A stretch of DNA of 64,000 nt from Qipengyuania sphaerica (lineage in GTDB: Bacteria > Pseudomonadota > Alphaproteobacteria > Sphingomonadales > Sphingomonadaceae): assembly GCF_019711595.1 (NCBI RefSeq), contig NZ_JAIGNR010000001.1, positions 992,001 to 1,056,000 of the forward strand, written 5' to 3'. Shown piece after piece: positions 1 to 8,373 of this stretch (position 1 is its first letter; the number at the start of each line of letters is the position of its first letter). Below the pieces are notes generated by a model, which was given only the letters and a program-made list of their open reading frames with translations, was not told where the DNA came from and did no database searches. The translations under genes and the position numbers were made by a program.

Positions 1-1
1 C

Positions 2-745
2 GGCTACAAATCGCTCGACGAGCGCCTGGCAGAACGTTTCCACACCACCGTCGACGTATTGAAGGCGCTCAATCCCAATGGGCGTCCGGCGGGGATGAAT
101 GCCAAGGGCGAAGATTCCACGGCAACGTCGTCTTCGCAGTCGACCACCGAGGTCAAAACGGAAAAAACCCCGCCTCATACCGACGAAGGCAAGGCCAGGA
201 TCGAAAGTTATTTCACCGCCGGTCAGCAAATCCGCGTGCCCAATATAGGGGGCGACCGGATCGAGAAGGGCAAGATCGACAATCGCGACTGGCAGCGCAC
301 TCTCGCCAGCCTGGGCGTGGGCTCCGACCAGCCCGAAGTCGATCGCATTGTCGTGAGCAAGGCGGGCAAGACGCTGAAGGCCTACCAGGGCGACAAGCTC
401 GTCGCCCTGTTCACAGTCAGCTCCGGTTCGAGCGAATTCCCCCTGCCGCTGGGCGAATGGGACATTGTGGGCGAAGCATACAATCCGCCATACAACTATG
501 ATCCTTCTGTCCTGTCGGGCGGCAAGGAAGAAGGGAAGGAATATACCCTTCCGCCAGGACCCAATTCCCCCGTCGGCATAGTGTGGATCGATCTGAGCAA
601 GGAACATTACGGCATCCACGGCACGCCCGACCCGGAAACCATCGGCCGCGCACAATCGAGCGGCTGTGTTCGCCTGACGAATTGGGACGCCGCGCGGCTT
701 GCCGGAATGGTCAGCCAGTCCACGCAGGTGATTTTCGAGGCGTAA
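2..745 (+). CDS. L,D-transpeptidase (YkuD family), 5' end missing
   Basis: The reading frame is already open at base 2, so the N-terminus lies outside the window; 247 residues are visible. L,D-transpeptidases act in the periplasm, forming 3-3 peptidoglycan cross-links or attaching proteins to the wall. The catalytic signature is near the C-terminus: His206 followed by Ser220-Gly221-Cys222 and Arg (counted from base 2), the HGT...SxGC.R pattern of the family. The visible N-terminal part (about residues 1-80) resembles the substrate-binding domain that precedes YkuD in such proteins, with a low-complexity Ser/Thr linker. An M23 peptidase gene starts 17 nt downstream on the same strand, so the two are probably co-transcribed wall enzymes. 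Confidence 0.9.
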   Translation, partial: GYKSLDERLAERFHTTVDVLKALNPNGRPAGMNAKGEDSTATSSSQSTTEVKTEKTPPHTDEGKARIESYFTAGQQIRVPNIGGDRIEKGKIDNRDWQRTLASLGVGSDQPEVDRIVVSKAGKTLKAYQGDKLVALFTVSSGSSEFPLPLGEWDIVGEAYNPPYNYDPSVLSGGKEEGKEYTLPPGPNSPVGIVWIDLSKEHYGIHGTPDPETIGRAQSSGCVRLTNWDAARLAGMVSQSTQVIFEA

Positions 746-762
746 GGGGCTAGGGGAGGGCT

Positions 763-1467
763 ATGAACTTCGTCGACCGACTGCTCACCGTCATCATCAC
801 CGCCACGATCACCAGTGCGATCTGGATCGTGGCGGGGGGATCACTGATCGAGAATGCATCCGGCGAGGGACAGCGTGACAGTACGCGGCCAGCTGAGGCT
901 GCGCCCAGCCCGTCGCCAACAAGCACGGATCCGGCACAAGCCGGTTCCCCGACGCCCGTATCGCAGGAAGCGCGTAAGGCCGAAGCGCTCGATACCGAGT
1001 TCGCGCGCCCGATCGATATGAGCAAGGCGGGCGAACTCGTCATTCCAGTGCTGAACGTCCGCCCCAGCGAGCTGTCCGATACCTATAGCGACGCGCGCGG
1101 AGGCGGTGAGCGCCTGCACGAGGCGATCGACATCATGGCGCCGACCGGGACCAGCGTGGTGGCGGCTGCACCGGGCGTAATCGAAAAGCTGTTCACCTCG
1201 GACGCTGGCGGGCTGACGATGTATATCCGTTCGAACGATGGGCGCACGATCCACTATTATGCCCATCTCGACAAATATGCAGACGGATTGAAGGAAGGAC
1301 AGAAGGTCCGTCGCGGGCAGCGGCTGGGCGCGGTCGGTTCGACCGGCAACGCCTCGCCCGACGCGCCGCATCTTCATTTCGCGATCCTGCAGACAACACC
1401 CGATTCGGAATGGTGGGAGCCGGCAAATCCGGTCAATCCTTACCCGCTGCTTAGGCGCGGGCGGTAG
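763..1467 (+). CDS. M23 family metalloendopeptidase, membrane-anchored
   Basis: The 234-residue protein has an N-terminal membrane segment (about residues 7-26), a Pro/Ser/Thr-rich linker (about 35-75) and a C-terminal LytM/M23 domain. The zinc-binding signature is complete: His119-x3-Asp123, then His203-Leu-His205, with His164/His168 between. M23 enzymes cleave peptidoglycan cross-bridges outside the cytoplasmic membrane; some family members are inactive activators, but the ligands here look intact. It follows the L,D-transpeptidase gene by 17 nt and converges on a small secreted-protein gene with almost no spacer. The substrate cannot be assigned. Confidence 0.9.
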   Translation: MNFVDRLLTVIITATITSAIWIVAGGSLIENASGEGQRDSTRPAEAAPSPSPTSTDPAQAGSPTPVSQEARKAEALDTEFARPIDMSKAGELVIPVLNVRPSELSDTYSDARGGGERLHEAIDIMAPTGTSVVAAAPGVIEKLFTSDAGGLTMYIRSNDGRTIHYYAHLDKYADGLKEGQKVRRGQRLGAVGSTGNASPDAPHLHFAILQTTPDSEWWEPANPVNPYPLLRRGR

Positions 1468-1470
1468 GTT

Positions 1471-1836
1471 TTAGTCGGTCACAGGACCAGAGCGATGACA
1501 GCGCATGCGGCCAAGCTTGCCCGCTCTGTCGACCTCCTGCAGCATGCCGGAAGACACGCGCATCATCTGGGTGCCCTTCATCGGTCCTCGGGTGAAGGTC
1601 ACGCGCTTGCCTTCGAGAAGGTAGGTGCCCGCGCCGTTTCCTGCCTTGTAGCTAGAAGCGCCGGTAATCTGGAAACCGCGCCCTTCGAGCTCGTTCCACG
1701 CAGCGCCATTGGCTGCACCGGGCAGGGCGCATACATATTCGCCCTGCGGCAGCAGGCCGAGCCGTCCCTGCGCATCGGCGGGGGTTGCAGCGAGCGTCGC
1801 GGCGGACGCCACTATGGCGATAGCAAGCGGTTTCAT
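1471..1836 (-). CDS. Small secreted protein of unknown function
   Basis: The product is 121 residues with a typical Sec signal peptide (about residues 1-22, cleavage after PADA). The mature part is about 98 residues and contains two cysteines that could form a disulfide, one near the start of the mature domain and one close to the C-terminus. A Gly/Thr-rich middle suggests a small beta-rich periplasmic domain. I recognise no family. It converges on the M23 gene (3 nt gap) and is divergent from efp, so it probably has its own promoter in the 1837-1977 interval. Confidence 0.7.
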   Translation of the reverse strand: MKPLAIAIVASAATLAATPADAQGRLGLLPQGEYVCALPGAANGAAWNELEGRGFQITGASSYKAGNGAGTYLLEGKRVTFTRGPMKGTQMMRVSSGMLQEVDRAGKLGRMRCHRSGPVTD

Positions 1837-1977
1837 CTCATGCCCTCCAGTTCTCCCATATAGGGAAAATGCCGCAAAATTTCCACCACCTTGCCGCCGG
1901 GCCTTCCACCCTGTAAGGCGCGCTCCACATTGCTGCCCGCATCACGGCAGCGCTCTTTCACATCGAGGCAAACTCCC

Positions 1978-2541
1978 ATGAAGATCAGCGGCGTGGACAT
2001 CCGTCCGGGCAACATCATCGAATACGAAGGCGGCATCTGGAAGGTCGCGAAGATCCAGCACACCCAGCCGGGCAAGGGCGGCGCCTACATGCAGGTCGAA
2101 ATGAAGAACCTGCAGGATGGTCGCAAGACCAACGTCCGCTTCCGCAGCGCCGACACGGTCGAAAAGGTGCGCCTCGAGACGCAGGAATACCAGTTCCTCT
2201 ACGAAGACGGCGACATGCTCGTCTTCATGGACCAGAACACCTACGAGCAGATCACGCTTCCGTCCGACCTGCTCGGCGATGCGCGTCCCTTCCTTCAGGA
2301 CGGGATGCAGGTGAAGCTCGAACTGTGGGAAGAAAAGCCGATTTCGGTCGAACTGCCCGCACAGATCGAAGCCGAAATCGTCGAGGCCGATGCCGTGGTG
2401 AAGGGGCAGACCGCCTCGTCCAGCTACAAGCCCGCCGTGCTCGATAATGGTGTGCGCATCATGGTCCCGCCGCATATCGAAAGCGGCACGCGGATCGTGG
2501 TCGACGTTTACGAACAGACTTACGTCGGCAAGGCTAACTAA
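1978..2541 (+). CDS. efp: Elongation factor P
   Basis: EF-P binds the ribosome between the P and E sites and relieves stalling at polyproline stretches. The ATG at 1978 gives 187 residues, the usual length, with the KOW-like N-terminal domain and two OB domains. The frame stays open upstream, but homology starts at [11 protein letters not shown]. The loop-tip residue that is modified in many bacteria is Lys33 in PGKGGA, so this is the lysine (not arginine) type; neither epmA/epmB nor earP is visible here. Two genes follow closely on the same strand (a 117-residue protein and an inositol monophosphatase). Confidence 0.97.
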   Translation: MKISGVDIRPGNIIEYEGGIWKVAKIQHTQPGKGGAYMQVEMKNLQDGRKTNVRFRSADTVEKVRLETQEYQFLYEDGDMLVFMDQNTYEQITLPSDLLGDARPFLQDGMQVKLELWEEKPISVELPAQIEAEIVEADAVVKGQTASSSYKPAVLDNGVRIMVPPHIESGTRIVVDVYEQTYVGKAN

Positions 2542-2553
2542 GAGGTCGCATCC

Positions 2554-2907
2554 ATGGGCAAATCCATCGCCAGCCGTTTCGACAATGTCGACATCGCCAA
2601 GAGCACGCTGCGCGCGGTCATCATCAACGATGACGAGTTGACGCTGGAGATGGATTTCTGCCTCGAGCCCGGTCACGACGATTACGAGACCCCGCTCGAA
2701 GGTGAAGACTGCTGCTGGCATCCCGGCATGCTCAAGTTCGCCGGCATCAGCACGCTGCAGCTCGACCGCCGCGAGGCCGCCAGCGACAAGATGCAGCGCC
2801 GCTTCGCGATCGAGAAATTCAATATCGAGGGCACGAAGTTCGACATGGAATGCGAGTGGGGCGACATCCACCTCGCCGCCCGGTCGATCCGCGTCCTCAC
2901 CGAGTAA
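2554..2907 (+). CDS. Conserved-looking protein of unknown function between efp and suhB
   Basis: The 117-residue cytoplasmic protein starts 12 nt after efp with a GAGG ribosome-binding site and ends 9 nt before the inositol-monophosphatase gene, so the three form a tight unit. It is acidic, has two adjacent cysteines (about residues 53-54) in a GEDCCWHPGM segment, and no signal peptide or membrane segment. Full codon-level coherence and tight spacing argue that it is real. I recognise no family. The position suggests co-expression with efp but gives no function. Confidence 0.75.
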   Translation: MGKSIASRFDNVDIAKSTLRAVIINDDELTLEMDFCLEPGHDDYETPLEGEDCCWHPGMLKFAGISTLQLDRREAASDKMQRRFAIEKFNIEGTKFDMECEWGDIHLAARSIRVLTE

Positions 2908-2916
2908 GAGAAGACA

Positions 2917-3738
2917 ATGGCCGTACTTTCCGGACTGATCCGCGTGATGGAGAAAGCCGCACGCAAGGCGGGTGGCCGCCTGCGCCGCGACTTCGGCGAG
3001 ATCGAACACCTCCAGGCGAGCCGCAAGGGCCCTGCCGACTTCGTGTCGAAGGCGGACCTTCGCGCCGAACGCACGATCTACGACGAACTGCTCGCTGCGC
3101 GCCCCGACTGGGGTTTCGAGATGGAAGAGGCGGGCACGATCGAGGGCGCGGAAGGCATGCCGCGCTGGATCGTCGACCCGCTCGACGGCACCAGCAATTT
3201 CCTGCACGGCATTCCGCATTTCGCGATCAGTATCGCGGTGCAGGAAAGGAAGCTCGGCAGCGACGAATGGGGCGATGTGACCGCTGCGGTCATCTATAAC
3301 CCGATCACCGACGAGACGTTTTGGGCAGAAAAGAGCCGCGGGGCATGGCTGCACGACGGGCGCCTGCGCGTCTCCTCGCGCCGCAATCCGTCCGAGGCAC
3401 TGATCGCCACGGGTATCCCGTTTCACGGCCATGGCGATTTTGCCGAATGGTCCAAGATCTTCAATGCCATCGGTCCGCAGGTGGCTGGCATCCGCCGCTT
3501 CGGTGCCGCCTCGCTCGACCTCGCCTGGCTGGCAGCTGGCCGCTACGACGGGTTCTGGGAAAGCGGTCTCAACGAGTGGGACACTGCAGCGGGCTGCCTG
3601 ATCGTGCGCGAAGCGGGCGGTTTCGTATCCGATTTCCGCGGGCGTTCCGAAGCGATCCACTCGAAGCAGGTGCTGGCCGCGAACGACCAGCTGCACTCGC
3701 GGCTTCACAAGCTGCTCGCAAACGCCTTGAAAGGCTGA
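2917..3738 (+). CDS. suhB: Inositol-1-monophosphatase family protein
   Basis: This Mg-dependent phosphatase of the FIG superfamily hydrolyses inositol phosphates; bacterial SuhB members also act in rRNA transcription antitermination. At 273 residues it is of normal length. The three metal-binding signatures are present: Glu70-Glu71, the Asp87-Pro-Leu-Asp90-Gly-Thr motif, and Trp-Asp222-x-Ala-Ala-Gly. It is the last gene of the efp cluster; tRNA-Leu follows 33 nt downstream. The suhB symbol rests on family membership; a histidinol-phosphate phosphatase of the same superfamily is possible, although the sequence reads more like SuhB. Confidence 0.9.
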   Translation: MAVLSGLIRVMEKAARKAGGRLRRDFGEIEHLQASRKGPADFVSKADLRAERTIYDELLAARPDWGFEMEEAGTIEGAEGMPRWIVDPLDGTSNFLHGIPHFAISIAVQERKLGSDEWGDVTAAVIYNPITDETFWAEKSRGAWLHDGRLRVSSRRNPSEALIATGIPFHGHGDFAEWSKIFNAIGPQVAGIRRFGAASLDLAWLAAGRYDGFWESGLNEWDTAAGCLIVREAGGFVSDFRGRSEAIHSKQVLAANDQLHSRLHKLLANALKG

Positions 3739-3771
3739 CCCGGCGCGGCTAGTGCCCGCGCTCCAACACGT

Positions 3772-3856
3772 GCCTCTGTGGCGGAATTGGTAGACGCGCT
3801 CGACTCAAAATCGAGTTTCTTCGGAAGTGCCGGTTCGAGTCCGGCCAGAGGTACCA
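3772..3856 (+). tRNA. tRNA-Leu(CAA)
   Basis: This is an 85-nt class II tRNA with encoded CCA. The acceptor stem GCCTCTG pairs with CAGAGGT (one G-T pair), the anticodon stem CTCGA/TCGAG encloses loop CTCAAAA, giving anticodon CAA (reads UUG), and a long variable arm is followed by the T arm GCCGG-TTCGAGT-CCGGC. It sits between suhB and the convergent acyltransferase gene, 10 nt from the stop of the latter. Confidence 0.97.
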
Positions 3857-3866
3857 CCACCCATCG

Positions 3867-4964
3867 TCAGGGCGTCGCCGGCGCCATTTCCTCGATCGAA
3901 CCCGCATCGTTTGCGGGCACGAGGCCCCTCGCGCGGCGCTGGCGCCAGCGGTCGACGGGGCGTTCGATGAACTGCAGGATCGCGGCCGAGAGGGCCAGCG
4001 TGATGACGATGGTGGTCCAGGTCGGGTAGGGCCATTCGTAGATCAGCACCGGTGCCATCACCAGCAGGTGGGTGAGATAGATCGGATAGCTCAGTTCGCC
4101 GATCCAGCGATCCGTTTTCCACTGCCGCGTCGCGCAGAATGCGAAGGGCGTGCCCACGGCAACGCCGAAATAGATCAGCCAGGATTGCACGTCGCCCGAC
4201 CAACCGAGCTGCGGCATTCCGACGATCAGCGCGATAAGCGCCGCCAGCACCGCGAAGTGGGCGGCACGCGGGAGCTTCTCCACCAGCGGCATCGCGCGGT
4301 AGGCGAGCATGCCGAAGAGAAACATGAACAGGACGGTGACGAACAGCCGCCCCTGCCACAGCGGGAATTCCACCGGCAGGAGATGACCGAGAAACCGCAG
4401 GCCGATGCTCGCCCCCGCGATCGCCAGCAGCGTGCGCAAGTGTCGCTTCGCCAGCCACGGCGCGATGGCGTAGAACATCAGCTCGAGCGACAGGCTCCAG
4501 CTTTGCGGCACGAGCAGCGCCTGGAAGGCGACCGCGCTCGTTTCGGTCGGCATGCCGCCGTAGGGATCGAAATTCAGCCCACCCGCCTCATCGATCATGA
4601 ACCAGTAGGTCCAGTGCTGGCCGATCACGAATATGTTCTCGAACAGCATCACGGCCGCCGACAGGGGATTGGTGAACACCGCCTCGAAAATGCCGGGTGA
4701 GGAGGTGACTGTCAGGCCGAAACCGAACAGCGCCACACCGGCGATCAGCATCATCGCGAAATAGGCCGGAGCAAGGCGCAGCAGGCGGTTCGAATAGAAC
4801 AGCTTCGTGTCCGAGTATTTCCGGTCGAGCACCAGCGCCATGTAGAAGCCCGAGACCACGAAGAAGGCCTGCACAGCCAACCCGCCATGGATGAACTTCA
4901 CCGTGGAGGTGGGCATGTGTGCAAGCAGCACGGCAAGAGCGAGTAAGAAGCGGACCAATCCCAT
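3867..4964 (-). CDS. Acyltransferase 3 family membrane protein
   Basis: This is an integral-membrane O-acyltransferase of the OatA/NodX type, which moves acyl groups onto extracytoplasmic sugars or polymers. ATG at 4964 is preferred over the longer open frame because a GGGGA ribosome-binding site lies 7 nt upstream and the first helix follows directly; the product is 365 residues. Family hallmarks are visible: an early His in the first helix region (LLAHMPT), the FFVVSGFYM segment, and an arginine-rich R-LLRLAPAY segment before helix 3, followed by about eight further hydrophobic segments. It is divergent from the ArsR-like regulator. The substrate is unknown. Confidence 0.88.
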   Translation of the reverse strand: MGLVRFLLALAVLLAHMPTSTVKFIHGGLAVQAFFVVSGFYMALVLDRKYSDTKLFYSNRLLRLAPAYFAMMLIAGVALFGFGLTVTSSPGIFEAVFTNPLSAAVMLFENIFVIGQHWTYWFMIDEAGGLNFDPYGGMPTETSAVAFQALLVPQSWSLSLELMFYAIAPWLAKRHLRTLLAIAGASIGLRFLGHLLPVEFPLWQGRLFVTVLFMFLFGMLAYRAMPLVEKLPRAAHFAVLAALIALIVGMPQLGWSGDVQSWLIYFGVAVGTPFAFCATRQWKTDRWIGELSYPIYLTHLLVMAPVLIYEWPYPTWTTIVITLALSAAILQFIERPVDRWRQRRARGLVPANDAGSIEEMAPATP

Positions 4965-5134
4965 CGATATTCCCCGAGGTTCCCTTGAAACGGGAGCGCT
5001 CCTATTCAAACTAGCATAAAAAAATGAATTGAAATCGGGCGGGGTGCGACCTCCCTCGACGAATGACATGTTGCCTCGCGCCAGCCCTGCGGCCTATTCG
5101 CTTTGGCAAGGGTTCTTGAACAGGGGACGAGGAA

Positions 5135-5713
5135 TTGCCGCAGAAGCCGACCGCCAACGCGAGGGAGCAGGACGAGTGGATCCTGCGCGAAGACCAGCTT
5201 GCCTGCCTCGCGTCTGCAACCCGCATGGATATCGTCGACCATCTTGCCGCACACGGGCCCATGGCCGTGCGCGAGCTGGCCCCGGCAATCGGCATGAAGC
5301 CGTCCGCCATCTATCATCACCTCGAACAGCTCGTCGAAGTCGGACTTGTCGCGGATACGGGTAGCAGGACGCATAACGGCAAGGCGGAAGCGCTCTACAA
5401 CACGCCTTCGCGCCGGATGCGCCTGCGTCGCGCACTCGAGGATCCGGCCAATGCCGAGACGATGCAGAAGATCGTCACCGCGCTCGGCCGCCGCGCCCAG
5501 CGCGACTTTTCGCAAGGGCAGCGTCAGGCCGAAGTGCGTGCGAGCGGGGATGCGCGCAACCTCGGCTTCTTCCGCCTTGTCAACCGGATGGATGCCAAGC
5601 GGCTCGCGCGGATGAACGCACTGCTCGACGAGGTCGCCGAGCTGATGTGGCAGGAAGGTGACGAAGATGGGGAACTGGTCGCCCTGACCTGGGTCATGGC
5701 GCCGCTCGGCTGA
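5135..5713 (+). CDS. ArsR-like winged-helix transcriptional regulator
   Basis: The 192-residue protein begins at a TTG codon preceded by GAGGA; no ATG or GTG fits the conserved start. Residues about 20-75 form a winged helix: DQLACLASATRMDIVDHL opens the domain and the recognition helix lies around MKPSAIYHHLEQL. The C-terminal half is helical and has no cysteine cluster typical of metal sensors. The next gene, 68 nt downstream, encodes a membrane protein, and the pair is probably functionally linked. Ligand and targets are unknown. Confidence 0.8.
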   Translation: MPQKPTANAREQDEWILREDQLACLASATRMDIVDHLAAHGPMAVRELAPAIGMKPSAIYHHLEQLVEVGLVADTGSRTHNGKAEALYNTPSRRMRLRRALEDPANAETMQKIVTALGRRAQRDFSQGQRQAEVRASGDARNLGFFRLVNRMDAKRLARMNALLDEVAELMWQEGDEDGELVALTWVMAPLG

Positions 5714-5781
5714 TTGTAACCTTTCGTGCTAACCGTGCGGATGATGGGCGCAGCACGATCACATCCGGCGCGAGGTTCCCC

Positions 5782-6390
5782 ATGCAGTTTTCCATCCGAT
5801 CATCGATGACGGTCATCGCCGCAGCACTGTTGCTGCTGGTGGGCACGCAGGTCTTCTACATGACCGTCGTTTCTCCGGCCGGGCCCGAAACCGTCCTGCG
5901 CCCGATCACCTGGATGGTCGAAATGGCCGCTTTCACGCTAATTGCGGTCGCGGCGCTGACGCTTTCGGCGCGGTCGCCAATCGCGCCTCTCGCGTGGTCG
6001 GCAATCTGCGTGGGTGCGCTGTTCAACATTATCCAGGTCGGCATGGGCTTGTCGATGTTCGCTCCGGCTGCGGCTGCGCAGGAGCAGGTGCCGTCCTTGT
6101 TCGATACGATCCTCAAGGGGGCTTTCTTTCTCTATTTTGCAGGCAAGGCGTTGTTCGCCATGGCGGCGATCGGGTTCGGAATGGTTCTCGTGACCGATCG
6201 CGGAGGAAAGAAACTCGTGGGAGCGCTGGCAATCCTCGCCGGTTTGGCAGGGACAATCCTCTCCATCATCGCCATGCCTAGCGGTCTTGCCTGGATGATG
6301 CCTGCCGGAATTGCAGGGACGCTGGCCACGGCCCTGCTGGCCGTTGCGATCCTTTGTCTGCGCAGCCGAGCAACCGACATCGAAAATTAG
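5782..6390 (+). CDS. Six-helix membrane protein of unknown function
   Basis: The 202-residue hydrophobic protein shows about six transmembrane segments (roughly residues 10-30, 45-62, 67-90, 110-135, 145-163, 168-192) with short loops and few charged residues. I recognise no catalytic motif. It follows the ArsR-like regulator by 68 nt on the same strand, a common arrangement in which the regulator controls the membrane protein. Small uncharacterised integral-membrane families (DUF4386-like) have this look, but I cannot assign one. Confidence 0.7.
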   Translation: MQFSIRSSMTVIAAALLLLVGTQVFYMTVVSPAGPETVLRPITWMVEMAAFTLIAVAALTLSARSPIAPLAWSAICVGALFNIIQVGMGLSMFAPAAAAQEQVPSLFDTILKGAFFLYFAGKALFAMAAIGFGMVLVTDRGGKKLVGALAILAGLAGTILSIIAMPSGLAWMMPAGIAGTLATALLAVAILCLRSRATDIEN

Positions 6391-6443
6391 CTTTTGCTAA
6401 TATCCTTGCATAAGTCTCTGAGGTTTGGGAATCGCGCACCTGA

Positions 6444-8243
6444 ATGATCGGGATGCCGTCCTACCACGCTATTGCCGCCATGGTCGTGACCATCGCGATG
6501 TTCGTCGCCTTTGCGCGCGGACGCATGACTATCGAGATCATTTCGCTGCTGACGATCGCGGTGATCGCGGTGGGTCTCTATTTCTTTCCGCTCGAGGGTC
6601 AGTCGCCGACCGATGGCCTTGCCATCGCCTTCGGCGGCTTCGGCCATTACGCACTGATCACGATCTGCGCACTGATGATCCTCGGGCGCGGCCTGATCGT
6701 CACCGGGGCGCTGGAGCCGGCCGCACGGTTGCTGGAGCGGGTGTTCAAGTTCAACCTCCAGCTGGGGTTGTTGTTTTCGCTCTTCATCGCCTTCGCACTG
6801 TCGATGTTCGTCAACAACACGCCGGTGCTGGTCCTGCTCATCCCGATCTTCGTCACGCTTGCCGCCCGCGGCGCGCTGCCTGCATCGAAGACCCTCATGC
6901 CGCTCAATGCCGCTTCGCTGATCGGCGGATTGGCCACTACCATCGGCACTTCGACCAACATTCTCGTCGTATCGATCGCGGTGGATCTCGGCATGCCGAT
7001 GATGAGCGTGTTCCATTTCACCCCCATCGTACTCATGGCTGCGGTGGTGGCGTTGCCTTATATCTGGCTGGTCATGCCCAGGATGCTGCGTGACAACCGT
7101 GTCGTCCTCCCACAGAACCAGCGCCGCTTTTTTACCCGCCTGCGCGTAACCGAGAACAGCCTGATGAACGGGCGCGAACTGGCGCAGATCGCCTCGCGCC
7201 TGCCGTCGGGGATCGAATTCCACGACGTGAAGCCAGGCCTGTTTCGCCCGGGACAGCGGATCAAGGTTTCAGGCACGCATGAGGCAATCGAGGAGGCCAT
7301 CGCGGTCATGCGCGGGGAGGCGGCGCCCGGTTGGGTTCTCGAACGCATCAAGCGCGCGCATAACGAAACGGGTGAAGACATCGAAGTAGTCGAAATGACG
7401 GTCACCGCCGACAGCCGCCTGATCAATCGCACTCTTCCGACTTCTGGCATAGCCGACCTCTATGGGGTGGCGGTTGTCGGCATCCATCGCCCCGACACGG
7501 TGATCGGCCAGAAAGACCAGTATAGCGACGTCGGCGATATCCGTATGCGTGAGGGCGATGTGCTGCTGGTGATGGGTATCCAGCACGATCTTGAAACCTT
7601 CGCCACGGCCGACAGCCTGCTGCAGCTCGAAGGCCGGCGCGAATTACCGCGTCGCTCCAAGGCTGCGCTGGCCGCCACGATAATGGGCGTTTCGGTCCTG
7701 CTTGCCTCGATCGGTATCCTTCCGATCGCCATTGCCGCACTTGGTGGGGCGATCCTGATGTTCGTTACCGGCTGCGTGAAATTCGACCGCGTGGGCAGGG
7801 CCCTGTCCGCACAGGTCATCGTGCTGGTTGCCGCCAGTATCGCCATCGGCCGCATCATCGACGAGAGCGGGGCAGCGGCATGGCTTGGCGAATTGCTATC
7901 CTATGGCCTTCAGTTCCTCTCGCCCGCGCTTGTCCTGGCCGCGATCATGGTCTTCGTGACCATCCTCACGAACTTTGCCTCCAACGCGACTGCTGCAACC
8001 GTGGGCACCCCCATCGCCTTTGCAGTCGCCGCGCAGCTGGGCCTGCCGCCCGAACCGCTGGTGCTGGCCGTGCTGTTCGGCTGCAATCTCTCTTATGCGA
8101 CACCCATCGCCTATCAGACAAACATGCTGATCATGGCCGAGGGCAGCTACCAGTTCGGAGACTATGTGAAGACCGGTGTGCCGCTCGTGCTGATCATGGT
8201 GACGGCGCTGTCGGTCGGTCTGGTGCTGACCTATGGACTTTAG
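6444..8243 (+). CDS. SLC13/CitT-type permease with TrkA-C domains
   Basis: The 599-residue protein has two hydrophobic halves (about residues 5-195 and 405-599) flanking a soluble central region (about 215-395) made of two TrkA-C/RCK-C-like modules. This is the layout of divalent-anion (sulfate, dicarboxylate) permeases of the ArsB/NhaD-SLC13 superfamily. Repeated NNTPVLVLLIP and NFASNATAATVGTPIA segments match the two substrate-binding signature loops. ATG codons at 6444 and 6453 are both possible; neither has a strong ribosome-binding site. The substrate cannot be told from sequence. Confidence 0.87.
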   Translation: MIGMPSYHAIAAMVVTIAMFVAFARGRMTIEIISLLTIAVIAVGLYFFPLEGQSPTDGLAIAFGGFGHYALITICALMILGRGLIVTGALEPAARLLERVFKFNLQLGLLFSLFIAFALSMFVNNTPVLVLLIPIFVTLAARGALPASKTLMPLNAASLIGGLATTIGTSTNILVVSIAVDLGMPMMSVFHFTPIVLMAAVVALPYIWLVMPRMLRDNRVVLPQNQRRFFTRLRVTENSLMNGRELAQIASRLPSGIEFHDVKPGLFRPGQRIKVSGTHEAIEEAIAVMRGEAAPGWVLERIKRAHNETGEDIEVVEMTVTADSRLINRTLPTSGIADLYGVAVVGIHRPDTVIGQKDQYSDVGDIRMREGDVLLVMGIQHDLETFATADSLLQLEGRRELPRRSKAALAATIMGVSVLLASIGILPIAIAALGGAILMFVTGCVKFDRVGRALSAQVIVLVAASIAIGRIIDESGAAAWLGELLSYGLQFLSPALVLAAIMVFVTILTNFASNATAATVGTPIAFAVAAQLGLPPEPLVLAVLFGCNLSYATPIAYQTNMLIMAEGSYQFGDYVKTGVPLVLIMVTALSVGLVLTYGL

Positions 8244-8335
8244 TTGCGGTCTCTAACGCTTTCCTATTGGTGCGGGCTCTGCCAGTCTCGCGCTGACATA
8301 TGACCAGTTTCGCGGATGGGGAGATCTTCTCCCCA

Positions 8336-8357
8336 GGACCGTGTTCCACATGTTCCA
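8336..8357 (+). promoter_or_regulatory. Direct-repeat element GGACCGTGTTCCA-N2-TGTTCCA (copy 1)
   Basis: The element contains TGTTCCA twice with 9-bp spacing, preceded by GGACCG. It lies 16 nt before the GTG start of the M20 hydrolase, just ahead of its ribosome-binding site. A second copy, identical outside the two N positions, lies in the same orientation ahead of the TIM-barrel hydrolase gene at 50973-50994. Immediately upstream is a 7-bp inverted repeat (8318-8324 with 8328-8334). The function is unknown; an activator or repressor site, or a 5'-UTR element, are both possible. Confidence 0.55.
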
Positions 8358-8373
8358 AGCTGAGGGGATTGCC

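Noticed and set aside
1942..3708. 588-codon open frame on the minus strand opposite efp and suhB
   Set aside because: It mirrors three well-supported plus-strand genes; long antisense frames are expected in GC-rich coding DNA, and its protein has no coherent fold signature.
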